Source of the DNA: Hungatella sp.
GTDB taxonomy: Bacteria > Bacillota > Clostridia > Lachnospirales > Lachnospiraceae
Length of the DNA: 64,000 nt
NCBI GenBank assembly: GCA_009712635.1
Contig: WASS01000007.1
Coordinates: 1-64,000, forward strand
Direction of reading: 5' to 3'
The position numbers and the translations under genes were made by a program. Shown here piece after piece: positions 28,406-36,290 of the stretch. The notes beneath the pieces were generated by a model. It made no database searches, was not told the DNA's origin, and was given only the letters and a program-made list of their open reading frames with translations. Within the stretch, counting starts at the first letter, position 1, and each line of letters starts with the position of its first letter.

Positions 28406-29800
28406 TTATCCTTCCGCCAACGCCGCCTTAATCATGATCGCACACTCAATCCGTTTCTTCTGCATCTCGCAGCCAGTATCATACGCATCCGTTATGCTTC
28501 CATGAAAATTATAGGAATTAGCTGCACAGCCCCCGCTGCAATAAAACCTTGCGAAGCAATCCCGGCATTTGTCTTTTGCATAAACATTGCAAAGTTTAAA
28601 TTCATCGCGGATCTGTGTGTTTGTCACACCTGTATCTACATTGCCCAGAAGAAATTCTTCTTCTCCGACAAATTGGTGGCATGGATAGAAATCCCCCCAT
28701 GGCGTAACCGCCAGATACTCGGTCCCTGAACCGCAGCCAGATAATCTCTTTGCCACACAGGGTCCCTGAGTCAAATCAATATTAAAGTGGAAGAAATTAA
28801 ATCCTCTTCCTTCCTTTTGTCTCTTAATATACTCAACAGCCAGCTTATCATACTCCTCTAAAATAGCAGGAATGTCTTCCTGTCTGATGGAATAATCCTC
28901 TTCGTCCTGAGCCACAACCGGTTCAATGGACATGCTCTCAAAACCAAGATCCGCAAACTCCAGAACATCTTTTGAGAAATCCATATTATTCCGTGTAAAA
29001 GTCCCCCGGATATAATAATCCTTTTCCCCTCTCAGTTTTGCAAACTTTTGAAATTTAGGAACAATCAGCTCATAGCTTCCCTTCCCATTCCTAAACGGCC
29101 TCATCTGATCATTCACTTCTTTCCGGCCATCAAGACTTAACACCACGTTGCTCATTTCCCGATTACAGTATTCCATAATCTCATCATTCAAAAGTACGCC
29201 GTTGGTAGTCATGGTAAAACGAAATTTCTTATTATATTCTTTCTCTTTTGAGCGCCCGTATTCAACAAGTTGTTTTACAACGTCCCAGTTCATCAACGGT
29301 TCGCCTCCAAAAAAGTCCACTTCCAGATTCTTGCGATTCCCAGAATTTTCAATCAGAAAATCCAGCGCCTTCTTACCAACCTCAAATGACATCAGTGCAC
29401 GGCGTCCATGATACTCTCCTTCTTCCGCAAAGCAATACTTGCACGCAAGGTTGCAGTCATGAGCAATATGTAAGCAAAGGGCCTTTACAACGGTCTTTCT
29501 CTTTTTAAAATCAACCACATAATCATGGTAAATATCCTTGGTAAACAGTTCCCCTTCATTAATCAGAAACTGAATTTCTTCCAGAGCCTCTCTCACTTCA
29601 GCCTCTTCATAGGTACTTAAAAGCTCTAAAAGCACTTTCTCTTCCGCTTCCTTGGGAAGCGCTGCAGCCTTTTCCATATCCGGCACCAGCTGTGCTGCAA
29701 TCTTTACAGCATCATACATAACCGGATCAACCGAATGAACAGACCCGCTGTTGACATCCATAATAATATGGAAGCCATTATTAATATATTGATGGATCAC
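28406..29800 (-). CDS. scfB: SCIFF peptide maturase (thioether-forming radical SAM/SPASM)
   Basis: A 464-residue enzyme that installs Cys-to-alpha-carbon thioether links in the SCIFF peptide encoded just upstream. An N-terminal precursor-binding region (about residues 1-95) precedes the radical SAM core with CNLACKYC (C-x3-C-x2-C) near residue 117 and FGGEPLMNWD. The C-terminal SPASM domain has CRDCFARFYCSGGCAAN and further Cys residues for auxiliary clusters. Sequence similarity, adjacency to the precursor and length agree. It sits between the precursor and secDF. Confidence 0.93.
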   Translation of the reverse strand: MIHQYINNGFHIIMDVNSGSVHSVDPVMYDAVKIAAQLVPDMEKAAALPKEAEEKVLLELLSTYEEAEVREALEEIQFLINEGELFTKDIYHDYVVDFKKRKTVVKALCLHIAHDCNLACKYCFAEEGEYHGRRALMSFEVGKKALDFLIENSGNRKNLEVDFFGGEPLMNWDVVKQLVEYGRSKEKEYNKKFRFTMTTNGVLLNDEIMEYCNREMSNVVLSLDGRKEVNDQMRPFRNGKGSYELIVPKFQKFAKLRGEKDYYIRGTFTRNNMDFSKDVLEFADLGFESMSIEPVVAQDEEDYSIRQEDIPAILEEYDKLAVEYIKRQKEGRGFNFFHFNIDLTQGPCVAKRLSGCGSGTEYLAVTPWGDFYPCHQFVGEEEFLLGNVDTGVTNTQIRDEFKLCNVYAKDKCRDCFARFYCSGGCAANSYNFHGSITDAYDTGCEMQKKRIECAIMIKAALAEG

Positions 29801-29860
29801 CTGTATTCTCCTTAATTAAAATTTAAACCCGTAACCATATTTAGCAGACAAGCGAAGCAA

Positions 29861-29886
29861 CCCCTACCGTCTAACGACCGTAGGGG
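29861..29886 (-). other. Stem-loop between SCIFF precursor and maturase genes
   Basis: CCCCTAC and GTAGGGG form a perfect 7-bp stem (12-base loop) in the 128-base gap after the precursor gene. There is no following T run, so it may stabilise or partly terminate the transcript rather than end it. Confidence 0.55.
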
Positions 29887-29928
29887 CATGTGCTTATCTG
29901 CCTTATGGCTGTACTATACAGTTTTATA

Positions 29929-30075
29929 CTAGCGATTGCTGTTCTCGCAGCTCTGGTTACCTACTGTACAGGATGTTTTGCAAGCTGACTGACAGGAAGT
30001 CTGGCACTCACCGCAGCCGCCTTTTTTCATAGATTCTTTTAATGTACTGGAACTTAATGTTTTTACGTGTTTCAT
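29929..30075 (-). CDS. scfA: SCIFF ribosomally made peptide precursor
   Basis: A 48-residue peptide beginning MKHVKTLSSSTLKESMKKGG, with six cysteines in the core (C-x2-C-x3-C-x3-C-x3-C-x6-C): the 'six cysteines in forty-five' family found across Clostridia. The ATG was chosen for its perfect AGGAGGTG ribosome site; the open frame extends upstream only as leader. Its maturase is the next gene. The biological role of the mature thioether peptide is not known. Confidence 0.95.
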   Translation of the reverse strand: MKHVKTLSSSTLKESMKKGGCGECQTSCQSACKTSCTVGNQSCENSNR

Positions 30076-30111
30076 AAACTTACACCTCCTGTATTTGCCT
30101 AATTCTTTGAG

Positions 30112-30140
30112 ATTATACCACATGTTTTTAACCAGTGCAA
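30112..30140 (-). promoter_or_regulatory. Promoter of the SCIFF precursor gene
   Basis: On the minus strand TTGCAC, a 17-base spacer and TATAAT lie 37 bases upstream of the scfA ATG; TGTGG just before the -10 adds an extended element. Near-consensus, implying strong expression. Confidence 0.75.
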
Positions 30141-30258
30141 GATGAATTGCCCCCTCAGGGAGGCGGCGAAACATTTTTTTCAACCGCCAATATATTCGAA
30201 TATCCTCCATGATGGACGAATATACTGAACCAGAAGACAAGACATAAGGAGAAAAAAC

Positions 30259-30618
30259 ATGGAAAAATCAAAGCTTCAGGTCACACTTAGAAATCTGCTT
30301 GTCACCTACATATTGACCGGAGTCCTGCTGGTGATCCTGGCCTTAGCGCTTTATAGATTCCGGCTGAAGGAAGGTCAGATCCGGCTGGGTGTCAATGCAG
30401 TTTACATTATCACCTGTCTCTTTGGAGGGATTCTCATGGGGAAGAGCATAAAGCAGAGGAGATTCTTCTGGGGCCTGTTACTGGGTCTTTTGTATTTCCT
30501 TGTGCTGCTGGCAGTTTCCTTTATGCTGAACAGAGGGATTAACGGGTCGATGAATCAGATACTGACTACGATGGCGATCTGCGCAGCTAGTGGGACTGCG
30601 GGGGGGATGCTTAGTTAG
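30259..30618 (+). CDS. TIGR04086 family membrane protein
   Basis: A 119-residue protein with four membrane segments (around residues 12-30, 42-62, 70-88 and 98-118) and little soluble sequence. This size, the Gly-rich helices (CLFGGILMGKSIKQRRFFWG, ASGTAGGML) and the divergent position next to the SCIFF peptide match the TIGR04086 family, which often accompanies SCIFF loci. ATAAGGAG precedes the ATG. Function unknown; a role with the SCIFF product or the nearby Sec genes is an inference from synteny. Confidence 0.82.
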   Translation: MEKSKLQVTLRNLLVTYILTGVLLVILALALYRFRLKEGQIRLGVNAVYIITCLFGGILMGKSIKQRRFFWGLLLGLLYFLVLLAVSFMLNRGINGSMNQILTTMAICAASGTAGGMLS

Positions 30619-30661
30619 TGGGGAAGACGTGTTAGAGATGGAGGATAATGGGGGGCTGGCG

Positions 30662-30909
30662 GAAAATGAGGAGACCGGTCCCCGGATACGCTCATGGTTT
30701 CGGGCGGGATAGGTGTAAGGGCGAGAAAGCACAAAAATAAGGACACCGGCACCATTCGTCAGGTTTTCTTGATGAAAACCCGACTCAGGGCGCCTAAAAA
30801 ACGGACTTTGTAAGTCCGTTTTTTGTCCTCATTTTTGCACTTCCTCTCCCTAACACCTATCGACGCCCTGCACAAATCGCTTTATCCGGGGACCGGTCTC
30901 CTCATTTTC
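30662..30909. repeat. Large imperfect palindrome A (248 bp)
   Basis: The outer 27 bases, beginning GAAAATGAGGAGACCGG, recur as an exact inverse at 30883-30909. Arms continue imperfectly inward, notably GATAGGTGTAAGGGCG at 30708 against GATAGGTGTTAGGGAG on the other strand, to about 30744 and 30824. The centre carries two more hairpins (30758-30784 and 30796-30824). There is no ORF and no clear target-site duplication. It could be a miniature inverted-repeat element or the gene for a highly structured RNA. Confidence 0.75.
30796..30824. terminator. Strong hairpin terminator inside palindrome A
   Basis: AAAAAACGGACTT and AAGTCCGTTTTTT form a perfect 13-bp stem with a 3-base loop and terminal T run in either direction. 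It could end transcription from the TIGR04086 gene. Confidence 0.8.
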
Positions 30910-31036
30910 AGTTCAACATTGTTTCTCCATCTGGGAAAAAGCGTCGCAGACCAGATGAGATAATAAGCACCTGTACTTCGTTAAGATTGAAGACGTGGTG
31001 GAGTTTTTTACCAGTATGGTTTCTGCGGCGTCGAGG
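30910..31036. repeat. Spacer between palindromes with a weaker inverted repeat
   Basis: No credible gene. CGTCGCAGACCA near 30950 and a near-inverse TGGTTTCTGCGGCG near 31020 form a looser dyad; CATCTGG/CCAGATG near 30930-30957 is a small hairpin. The whole 30619-31255 stretch is non-coding. Confidence 0.4.
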
Positions 31037-31282
31037 GAAACGGGACAGAGCAAGAGGGGCGGAGACGGTTTGGAGGCGGGGGTAGAACTTCTTAGGCCGG
31101 AGAGGTGCAAAAAACATGGGTGGAAATTGGCTTCAAAGCCGATTTCCAAGGAAACCCTGAGTGCGAATTTCTTTCAGAAATTCGGGTGAAGTGTTTCCGA
31201 TCCCATGTTTTTTGTGTCTGTCCGGCCTTAGAAGTTATCCCGCCGAAACTCCGTCTCAGTCCCTCTTGGGCTGTCCTGTTTC
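31037..31282. repeat. Large imperfect palindrome B (246 bp)
   Basis: Left arm 31037-31120 and right arm 31202-31282 are inverted near-copies: GAAACGGGACAG/GAAACAGGACAG at the tips and CAAAAAACATGGG in both arms at the centre. Inside are GGAAATTGGCTT/AAGCCGATTTCC and a nested pair GGAAAC...GTTTCC around GAATTTCT/AGAAATTC. The architecture matches palindrome A although the sequence differs. The right arm contains the last nine codons, stop included, of the HlyC/CorC gene. Confidence 0.78.
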
Positions 31283-32533
31283 TTCAACCCCCAGATACAT
31301 CCTCACTTTATCAATTCGATTCTTATCCAGAGCCTCTACTACCAGCCTGATATTATTGCATACTACTTCTTCTCCCTGCTCGGGAAGACGGTCTAAGAGT
31401 CCGATGATTAATCCGGCTATGGAATCGTAGTCCTCTGATTCCAGTTCAAGATTAAGTCTGTCGTTTAGGTCGTCAAGTTTCATAGAGCCTTCCACAAGGT
31501 ATTCCAGTGGGGCTACTTCTACAAGCTCGTTTTCTTCGTCTTCATCGTATTCATCACGGATTTCTCCTACAATCTCCTCCAATAAATCTTCCAGAGTGAT
31601 CATGCCGGCTGTCGCTCCGTATTCGTCCAGGACAATAACTACGTTGTTGCAGGTCTGGCGCATCTCTATCATGAGTTCAGCCGTTTTTTTGTACTCATAT
31701 GTATAGAGGGGCTCTCTTAGGAAATCACGGATGTTGAAATCGGTGCTGTTATCGGTTAAAAGAAGGTCTTTCATGTTGATGATTCCAATTACATTGTCAT
31801 TGGTTTCTTCGTATACAGGAATTCTGGTGTACATCTCCTCGCGGAAAATATCGATCAGCTCTTCGTATGTGGCATTCACATCTACTAATGTCATGTCGAT
31901 ACGGGGTATCATGATGTCCCTGGCTACGGAATCGCCGAAATCGAAAACATTGTTAATCATCTTTCTTTCTTCTGATTCAATTACGCCTTCTTCATGACTT
32001 ACATCTACAATGGTTCTCAGTTCGTCTTCTGTAATGGAATCCTGCTTTTTGTTGGGGTTCACGTGGATGAAACGCAAAAAGCTGGAGGACAGGATGTGTA
32101 CTACGTAGATGACTGGTGTCATGATTGTCATAAATGCGTAGACGATTTTTGCATACCTTAAAGCAATCGTTTCGGAATATAGGGTTGATATGGTCTTAGG
32201 GGAAATTTCACCGAAAACCAATATTACAAGGGTCAGAATGCCGGTTCCAATGCTGACCGCCTTATTTCCCCATATACTCATGACAAGTGTGGTGGACAAA
32301 GAAGAGGCGGTTAAATTTGCCACATTGTTTCCAACGAGAATTGCGCTGAGCATCTTGCCCTGGTTTTCCAGTATCTTCGTAAGCGTAATGGCATTCTTGT
32401 TGCCTGCTTCTGCCAGTGTTCTGACCCTGATCCGGTTCACCGTCGTAAGTGCTGTCTCAGCGGATGAGAAAAATGCTGATAATGAAACTAATAAAACTAA
32501 CGTAAGCAACTGTATATAGTCACTCGAATCCAA
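31256..32533 (-). CDS. HlyC/CorC (CNNM) family transporter-like protein
   Basis: Membrane protein with an N-terminal DUF21 domain (three or four spans, [16 protein letters not shown] near residue 20), paired CBS domains ([50 protein letters not shown]) and a C-terminal CorC/HlyC domain. Members are linked to magnesium or cobalt export. The longest frame starts at a TTG that touches AGGAG; a second TTG three codons later has correct 8-base spacing and is preferred. The final residues ETGQPKRD are encoded inside palindrome B. Confidence 0.9.
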   Translation of the reverse strand: MDSSDYIQLLTLVLLVSLSAFFSSAETALTTVNRIRVRTLAEAGNKNAITLTKILENQGKMLSAILVGNNVANLTASSLSTTLVMSIWGNKAVSIGTGILTLVILVFGEISPKTISTLYSETIALRYAKIVYAFMTIMTPVIYVVHILSSSFLRFIHVNPNKKQDSITEDELRTIVDVSHEEGVIESEERKMINNVFDFGDSVARDIMIPRIDMTLVDVNATYEELIDIFREEMYTRIPVYEETNDNVIGIINMKDLLLTDNSTDFNIRDFLREPLYTYEYKKTAELMIEMRQTCNNVVIVLDEYGATAGMITLEDLLEEIVGEIRDEYDEDEENELVEVAPLEYLVEGSMKLDDLNDRLNLELESEDYDSIAGLIIGLLDRLPEQGEEVVCNNIRLVVEALDKNRIDKVRMYLGVEETGQPKRD

Positions 32534-32581
32534 AAAAATCAACTCCTGTTTTTTTATATTTTACGAATGATTGTACAATAG

Positions 32582-32613
32582 AAAAACGGCTGTGTCAAGA
32601 AGACAGCCGTTTT
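32582..32613. terminator. Terminator between lspA and hlyC-like gene
   Basis: AAAAACGGCTGT and ACAGCCGTTTTT pair perfectly around GTCAAGAAG?-type loop sequence and are flanked by A and T runs; it lies just past the lspA stop and upstream of the HlyC-like start. Confidence 0.85.
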
Positions 32614-32620
32614 TTTTAGT

Positions 32621-33088
32621 TTAGCGTTCTTTGAATGTACGTATGGTTTCAATGATGATGATGAGACCAGCGCCCAAAAAGATGAATAAATCGCCCAGGT
32701 TAAAGACCACTTTTTTCAGTTTTCCGTATTGAATACTGAAATAGTCTACTACATAATGGCGAACCAGACGGTCGTACAGATTGCTGATCGCTCCTCCAAG
32801 GGCTATGGAGAAGGCAAGCTTTTCTGCAGTTTTTCCTTTGCTTTTTAAGAGGCATGCTAACATTCCTCCGATGAAGGAGGCAACTGCAAGGGGGATCATG
32901 GAAACAAGTTCCGGGTGGTCTTTTAAATAGCCAAAGGAGAAGCCGGGATTGTGATTCTTGTATAAAAGAATCTTACCGCCGCTTTTCTGTAATTCTTTGG
33001 GAAAGTCTGATTCGTTTTGCTGTTCTATGGCCTGCTTGATGAATAAGTCGAGAGCCGCAAGGATACCTATGATACCGATATATAGCAT
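32621..33088 (-). CDS. lspA: Signal peptidase II (lipoprotein signal peptidase)
   Basis: A 155-residue membrane aspartyl protease that cleaves prolipoproteins. Four membrane helices are visible. Catalytic aspartates lie in GGAISNLYDRLVRHYVVDYF and VVFNLGDLFIFLGAG (the second usually reads FNxAD). AGGAGAG precedes the ATG. It follows clpX by 19 bases in a leftward pair. The sequence between the first two helices is slightly divergent from standard LspA, but the catalytic motifs are intact. Confidence 0.88.
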   Translation of the reverse strand: MLYIGIIGILAALDLFIKQAIEQQNESDFPKELQKSGGKILLYKNHNPGFSFGYLKDHPELVSMIPLAVASFIGGMLACLLKSKGKTAEKLAFSIALGGAISNLYDRLVRHYVVDYFSIQYGKLKKVVFNLGDLFIFLGAGLIIIIETIRTFKER

Positions 33089-33107
33089 GTTTCACTCTCC
33101 TTTCTTC

Positions 33108-34508
33108 TTATCCTCTCATCTGGATGAGAGGGCCTCCGTTTTTGTCTAAGTAAGCTCTGGTGATGATCACGGAACCGATGTTGGGGTCTTTGGGGATCTC
33201 ATACATGATGTCAAGCATGAAGCTTTCTATAATGGCACGGAGGGCTCTTGCACCAGTCTTTTTCTTCAGTGCCTCCTCTGCAATCCATTCCAGGGCTTCG
33301 TCTTCAAATACCAGTTTTACCTCGTCCAGCTCCAAAAGCTTCTGATACTGTTTTAATATGGCATTCCTTGGCTCGTTTAATACCCGGACTAATAGTTCTT
33401 TGGTTAAAGTCTCCAGAGTGACTGTGATGGGGAGTCGTCCAAGAAACTCGGGTATCATTCCGAATTTTTTCAGGTCTTCGTTGGTTACACGGGAGAGTAT
33501 GTTGGCATCTTTGTCGTATTTGTCTTTTAATTCGGAGGAAAATCCTATGGAGGTCTTTTCTTTGAGACGCTCTTTGATAATATCTTCCAGATCAGGGAAG
33601 GCACCGCCGCAGATGAACAGGATGTTCTCGGTGCGTACAGTTGTCATGGGAGTCATGGCATTCTTCTGGTTTGCGCCTACAGGGACTTCTACGGTGCTTC
33701 CTTCCAGTAACTTTAATAGTTCCTGCTGGACAGACTCGCCACTTACATCTCTGCTGCTGGTATTCTTCTTTTTTGCAATTTTATCAATTTCATCGATGAA
33801 GATGATTCCACGTTCTGCTCGCTCTACATCATTGTCAGCGGCTGAAAGCAGCTTTGATACTACGCTTTCAATATCATCGCCGATGTATCCGGCCTCTGTT
33901 AAGGAGGTGGCATCTGCGATTGCAAGGGGGACATCTAAGAGTCTGGCCAGTGTCTTTACCAGATAGGTCTTGCCGCTGCCGGTTGGCCCGATCATGAGAA
34001 TGTTGGATTTCTCGATTTGGACGGCATCTTCGTCGTTTTGCGCTGTGTCTGCCAGGTATACCCGCTTATAGTGATTGTAGACCGCTACGGATATGGCTTT
34101 TTTCGCCTGCTCCTGGCCGATGATGTATTCGTCAAGCTTCTGACGGACGGTATGAGGGGCTGGGATGTCTTTTCGCTCCAACTGCTTTTTGGGCTCTTTG
34201 TCGGATCTCTTTTTTATTTTTTGTTTCTTTGGGATCTCCAGATCTTTGTTTAGGCTTCCAAGATCGTTGAGGTTTAAGTTCATGTAGGGCATTCCGGGGA
34301 GCTTGCTTAGGTCAAGACCTCCCTGAGTGACGGAATCAAAGGCTTTCTGCATACAGTCATGGCATAAGTTCATGCCTCCTGGCATGGATACCATGGAGCC
34401 TGCCTTGCTTTCTGGTCTCCGGCATACGTAACAGATTTTTTCGTATTCTGTTTCGTCTTCTTTTTTTTCTTTATCAATATCAGAGTTTTGGATCTTATTG
34501 TCTTCCAT
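33108..34508 (-). CDS. clpX: ClpX-type AAA+ unfoldase
   Basis: ATP-dependent unfoldase subunit for ClpP. The N-terminal zinc-binding domain has CYVCRRPESKAGS and LCHDCMQKAF. A charged linker (KKQKIKKRSDKEPKKQL) leads to the AAA+ core: Walker A GPTGSGKTYL, Walker B IIFIDEIDKIAKK, pore loop GYIGDD, ClpP-binding SIGFSS, arginine finger region EFLGRLP. The chosen ATG has GGAGG five bases upstream; a TTG ten codons earlier also has AAAGGAG. The pore loop (GYIGDD not GYVGED) and linker differ from canonical ClpX, and no clpP is adjacent. Confidence 0.88.
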   Translation of the reverse strand: MEDNKIQNSDIDKEKKEDETEYEKICYVCRRPESKAGSMVSMPGGMNLCHDCMQKAFDSVTQGGLDLSKLPGMPYMNLNLNDLGSLNKDLEIPKKQKIKKRSDKEPKKQLERKDIPAPHTVRQKLDEYIIGQEQAKKAISVAVYNHYKRVYLADTAQNDEDAVQIEKSNILMIGPTGSGKTYLVKTLARLLDVPLAIADATSLTEAGYIGDDIESVVSKLLSAADNDVERAERGIIFIDEIDKIAKKKNTSSRDVSGESVQQELLKLLEGSTVEVPVGANQKNAMTPMTTVRTENILFICGGAFPDLEDIIKERLKEKTSIGFSSELKDKYDKDANILSRVTNEDLKKFGMIPEFLGRLPITVTLETLTKELLVRVLNEPRNAILKQYQKLLELDEVKLVFEDEALEWIAEEALKKKTGARALRAIIESFMLDIMYEIPKDPNIGSVIITRAYLDKNGGPLIQMRG

Positions 34509-34653
34509 CTTCTCCTCCAGAAAATCTTTATCGTTCAAAGTATAATCTCCTTTTGTCTGTAATTCTATACTGTATATCAGATTATTATAAAGCATTTAAA
34601 AGAGTCGTACAAGAGGAGACTGACAGTTTAGAGTTTTTTAATGAAATGGAAAA

Positions 34654-34685
34654 ACTCCCGGAATTCCACTGAGAATTCCGAGAGT
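34654..34685 (-). terminator. Terminator downstream of htrA
   Basis: ACTC-C-CGGAATTC and GAATTCCG-A-GAGT pair around a 6-base loop; on the minus strand a TTTTT run follows directly. Confidence 0.85.
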
Positions 34686-34700
34686 CTGATTTTATATTTG

Positions 34701-36116
34701 TTATTGCTGATTAGCATCTGCTGGCTTTTTGCCGAGGGTGATGTCAACGTTACGTTCTACATACTGGCCATTTTCAAGAGACTGTACAGTGAGAGATACT
34801 TTTGTTCCTCCTGCATAGTATTTGAGCATGCTTGTTAAGTCATCATAGGTTTTAATTCCCTGTCCGTCGAATTTGGTGATGATGTCTTTTTCACGAAGAT
34901 CTGACTGGGAAGCTGCTCCGCCTTCTACAATTTTGTAGATAAATACACCCTGAGGCATACCCAGCTGCTGGCTGGTGGTGGAGTCAATGTTCTTGCACTG
35001 GATACCTAAATAACCCTGGTCATTGTCTGCAACCTGAGTTCTGGTCTTCCTGGTTATGAGACCGTCTATGATTGTCTGGGCTTTGGAGATAGGAATGGCG
35101 TATCCCATACCTTCTACTTCTGTAGAGGAATATTTGGCTGAGTTAATGCCAATTACTTCTCCCTGCATATTTAAAAGTGCGCCACCGCTGTTACCTGGGT
35201 TAATGGCTGCATCAGTCTGAAGCAGATCACGATTTGTTCCGTCTTCTGTCTGTACGGCACGGTCAAGTGCACTGATATAACCTACCGTTACGGACTGGCC
35301 GTATCCAAGTGCATTACCGATGGCAATAACGCCCTGACCTACTTTTAATGTTTCGGATTTTCCAAGTGAGGCAATGGCTATTTTGGATAATGTGTCAGAG
35401 GAGATATTTTTTAATGGTACTGCTATCACTGCTAAGTCACTGTCTGCGTCGGTTCCTTTAATGGCTGCATCTACGGCGGTCTGGTCAATAAAGGTAACTT
35501 TTAACTCCTTGGCGCCCTGAACCACGTGGTTGTTGGTGACAATTAAAAGCTCATCGTCGTTTTTGCCAACAACAATTCCGGAACCGCTTCCTTCTCCCTC
35601 CTGCTGCATGGGGCCAAACCATGTCTGGCTTTCATAGACCACCTTGCTTGTAATGGCAACTACCGATGGCATTGCTTTGTCAACGATGGGAGAGACATCA
35701 TTGATTGTGGAGATACTGGATGTATTGGAGGCTGGCAGGGAATTGCTATCTTGTGCTGTAGGGAGGGTTTCCGCACGGCTTATTTCTACCGATTTATTTT
35801 GAGCATAAGAGCCTGCTGCCCAGTTGATTCCCACAATGGTGCTGCCGGCAACGATTCCAAAGACCAGAGCACTTCCAACAACTGCTGCTGCCTTTTTTCC
35901 AAAATTGCCTTTTTTCCGTTTCTTTCCGTCTTCCTCATAAGGGGTCTGGTCCGGTGTTCTCTGATAACGGTATTCCTGATAATGGGGAATGGTGTTCTGA
36001 GACTGTTCCTTTTCCGGTTCCGGATCTCTCATTATAAAATTGGTTGTTACGGCTTCATCTTTATTGGCTTCCGGGTTTACCCGGCCTGTTTCAATATTGT
36101 CATTTTCGTCATACAT
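34701..36116 (-). CDS. HtrA/DegP-type membrane-anchored serine protease
   Basis: Quality-control protease acting outside the membrane. A long acidic cytosolic N-terminus (about 75 residues) precedes one membrane helix (AAAVVGSALVFGIVAGSTIVG). The trypsin-like domain has His in IVTNNHVVQGA, Asp in DADSDLAVIAV, and Ser in NPGNSGGALLNMQG. A single PDZ domain (about residues 365-460) closes with DITLGKKP. The start has AAAGGAG upstream. 471 residues, full length. It lies at the end of the envelope glycan locus. Confidence 0.93.
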   Translation of the reverse strand: MYDENDNIETGRVNPEANKDEAVTTNFIMRDPEPEKEQSQNTIPHYQEYRYQRTPDQTPYEEDGKKRKKGNFGKKAAAVVGSALVFGIVAGSTIVGINWAAGSYAQNKSVEISRAETLPTAQDSNSLPASNTSSISTINDVSPIVDKAMPSVVAITSKVVYESQTWFGPMQQEGEGSGSGIVVGKNDDELLIVTNNHVVQGAKELKVTFIDQTAVDAAIKGTDADSDLAVIAVPLKNISSDTLSKIAIASLGKSETLKVGQGVIAIGNALGYGQSVTVGYISALDRAVQTEDGTNRDLLQTDAAINPGNSGGALLNMQGEVIGINSAKYSSTEVEGMGYAIPISKAQTIIDGLITRKTRTQVADNDQGYLGIQCKNIDSTTSQQLGMPQGVFIYKIVEGGAASQSDLREKDIITKFDGQGIKTYDDLTSMLKYYAGGTKVSLTVQSLENGQYVERNVDITLGKKPADANQQ

Positions 36117-36223
36117 AACATCAATCTCCTTTCATGTATGTTTGTTATCTCATCTGATAAACAAAGTCTACCAATGAAATGTGACCATTCTGTGATAAAT
36201 CTATATTGAATATGTGAATTGAA

Positions 36224-36274
36224 AAAATCCCTGCAAAAAGAGCTTTTTTACAAAGCGCTGTGTGCAGGGATTTT
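36224..36274 (-). terminator. Terminator between LCP gene and htrA
   Basis: AAAATCCCTGCA and TGCAGGGATTTT form a 12-bp stem enclosing a smaller AAAGAGCTTTTTT hairpin, about 17 bases past the LCP stop. Confidence 0.8.
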
Positions 36275-36290
36275 GTATTTAATTTTAAAT

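Noticed and set aside
30995-31189. Small ORFs in the palindromic region
   Set aside because: Several frames are open on both strands purely because of the inverted repeats; none has a ribosome site or protein-like composition.
33358-33966. 202-residue plus-strand open frame
   Set aside because: Lies entirely antisense within clpX, has Ser/Phe-rich shadow composition and no ribosome site.
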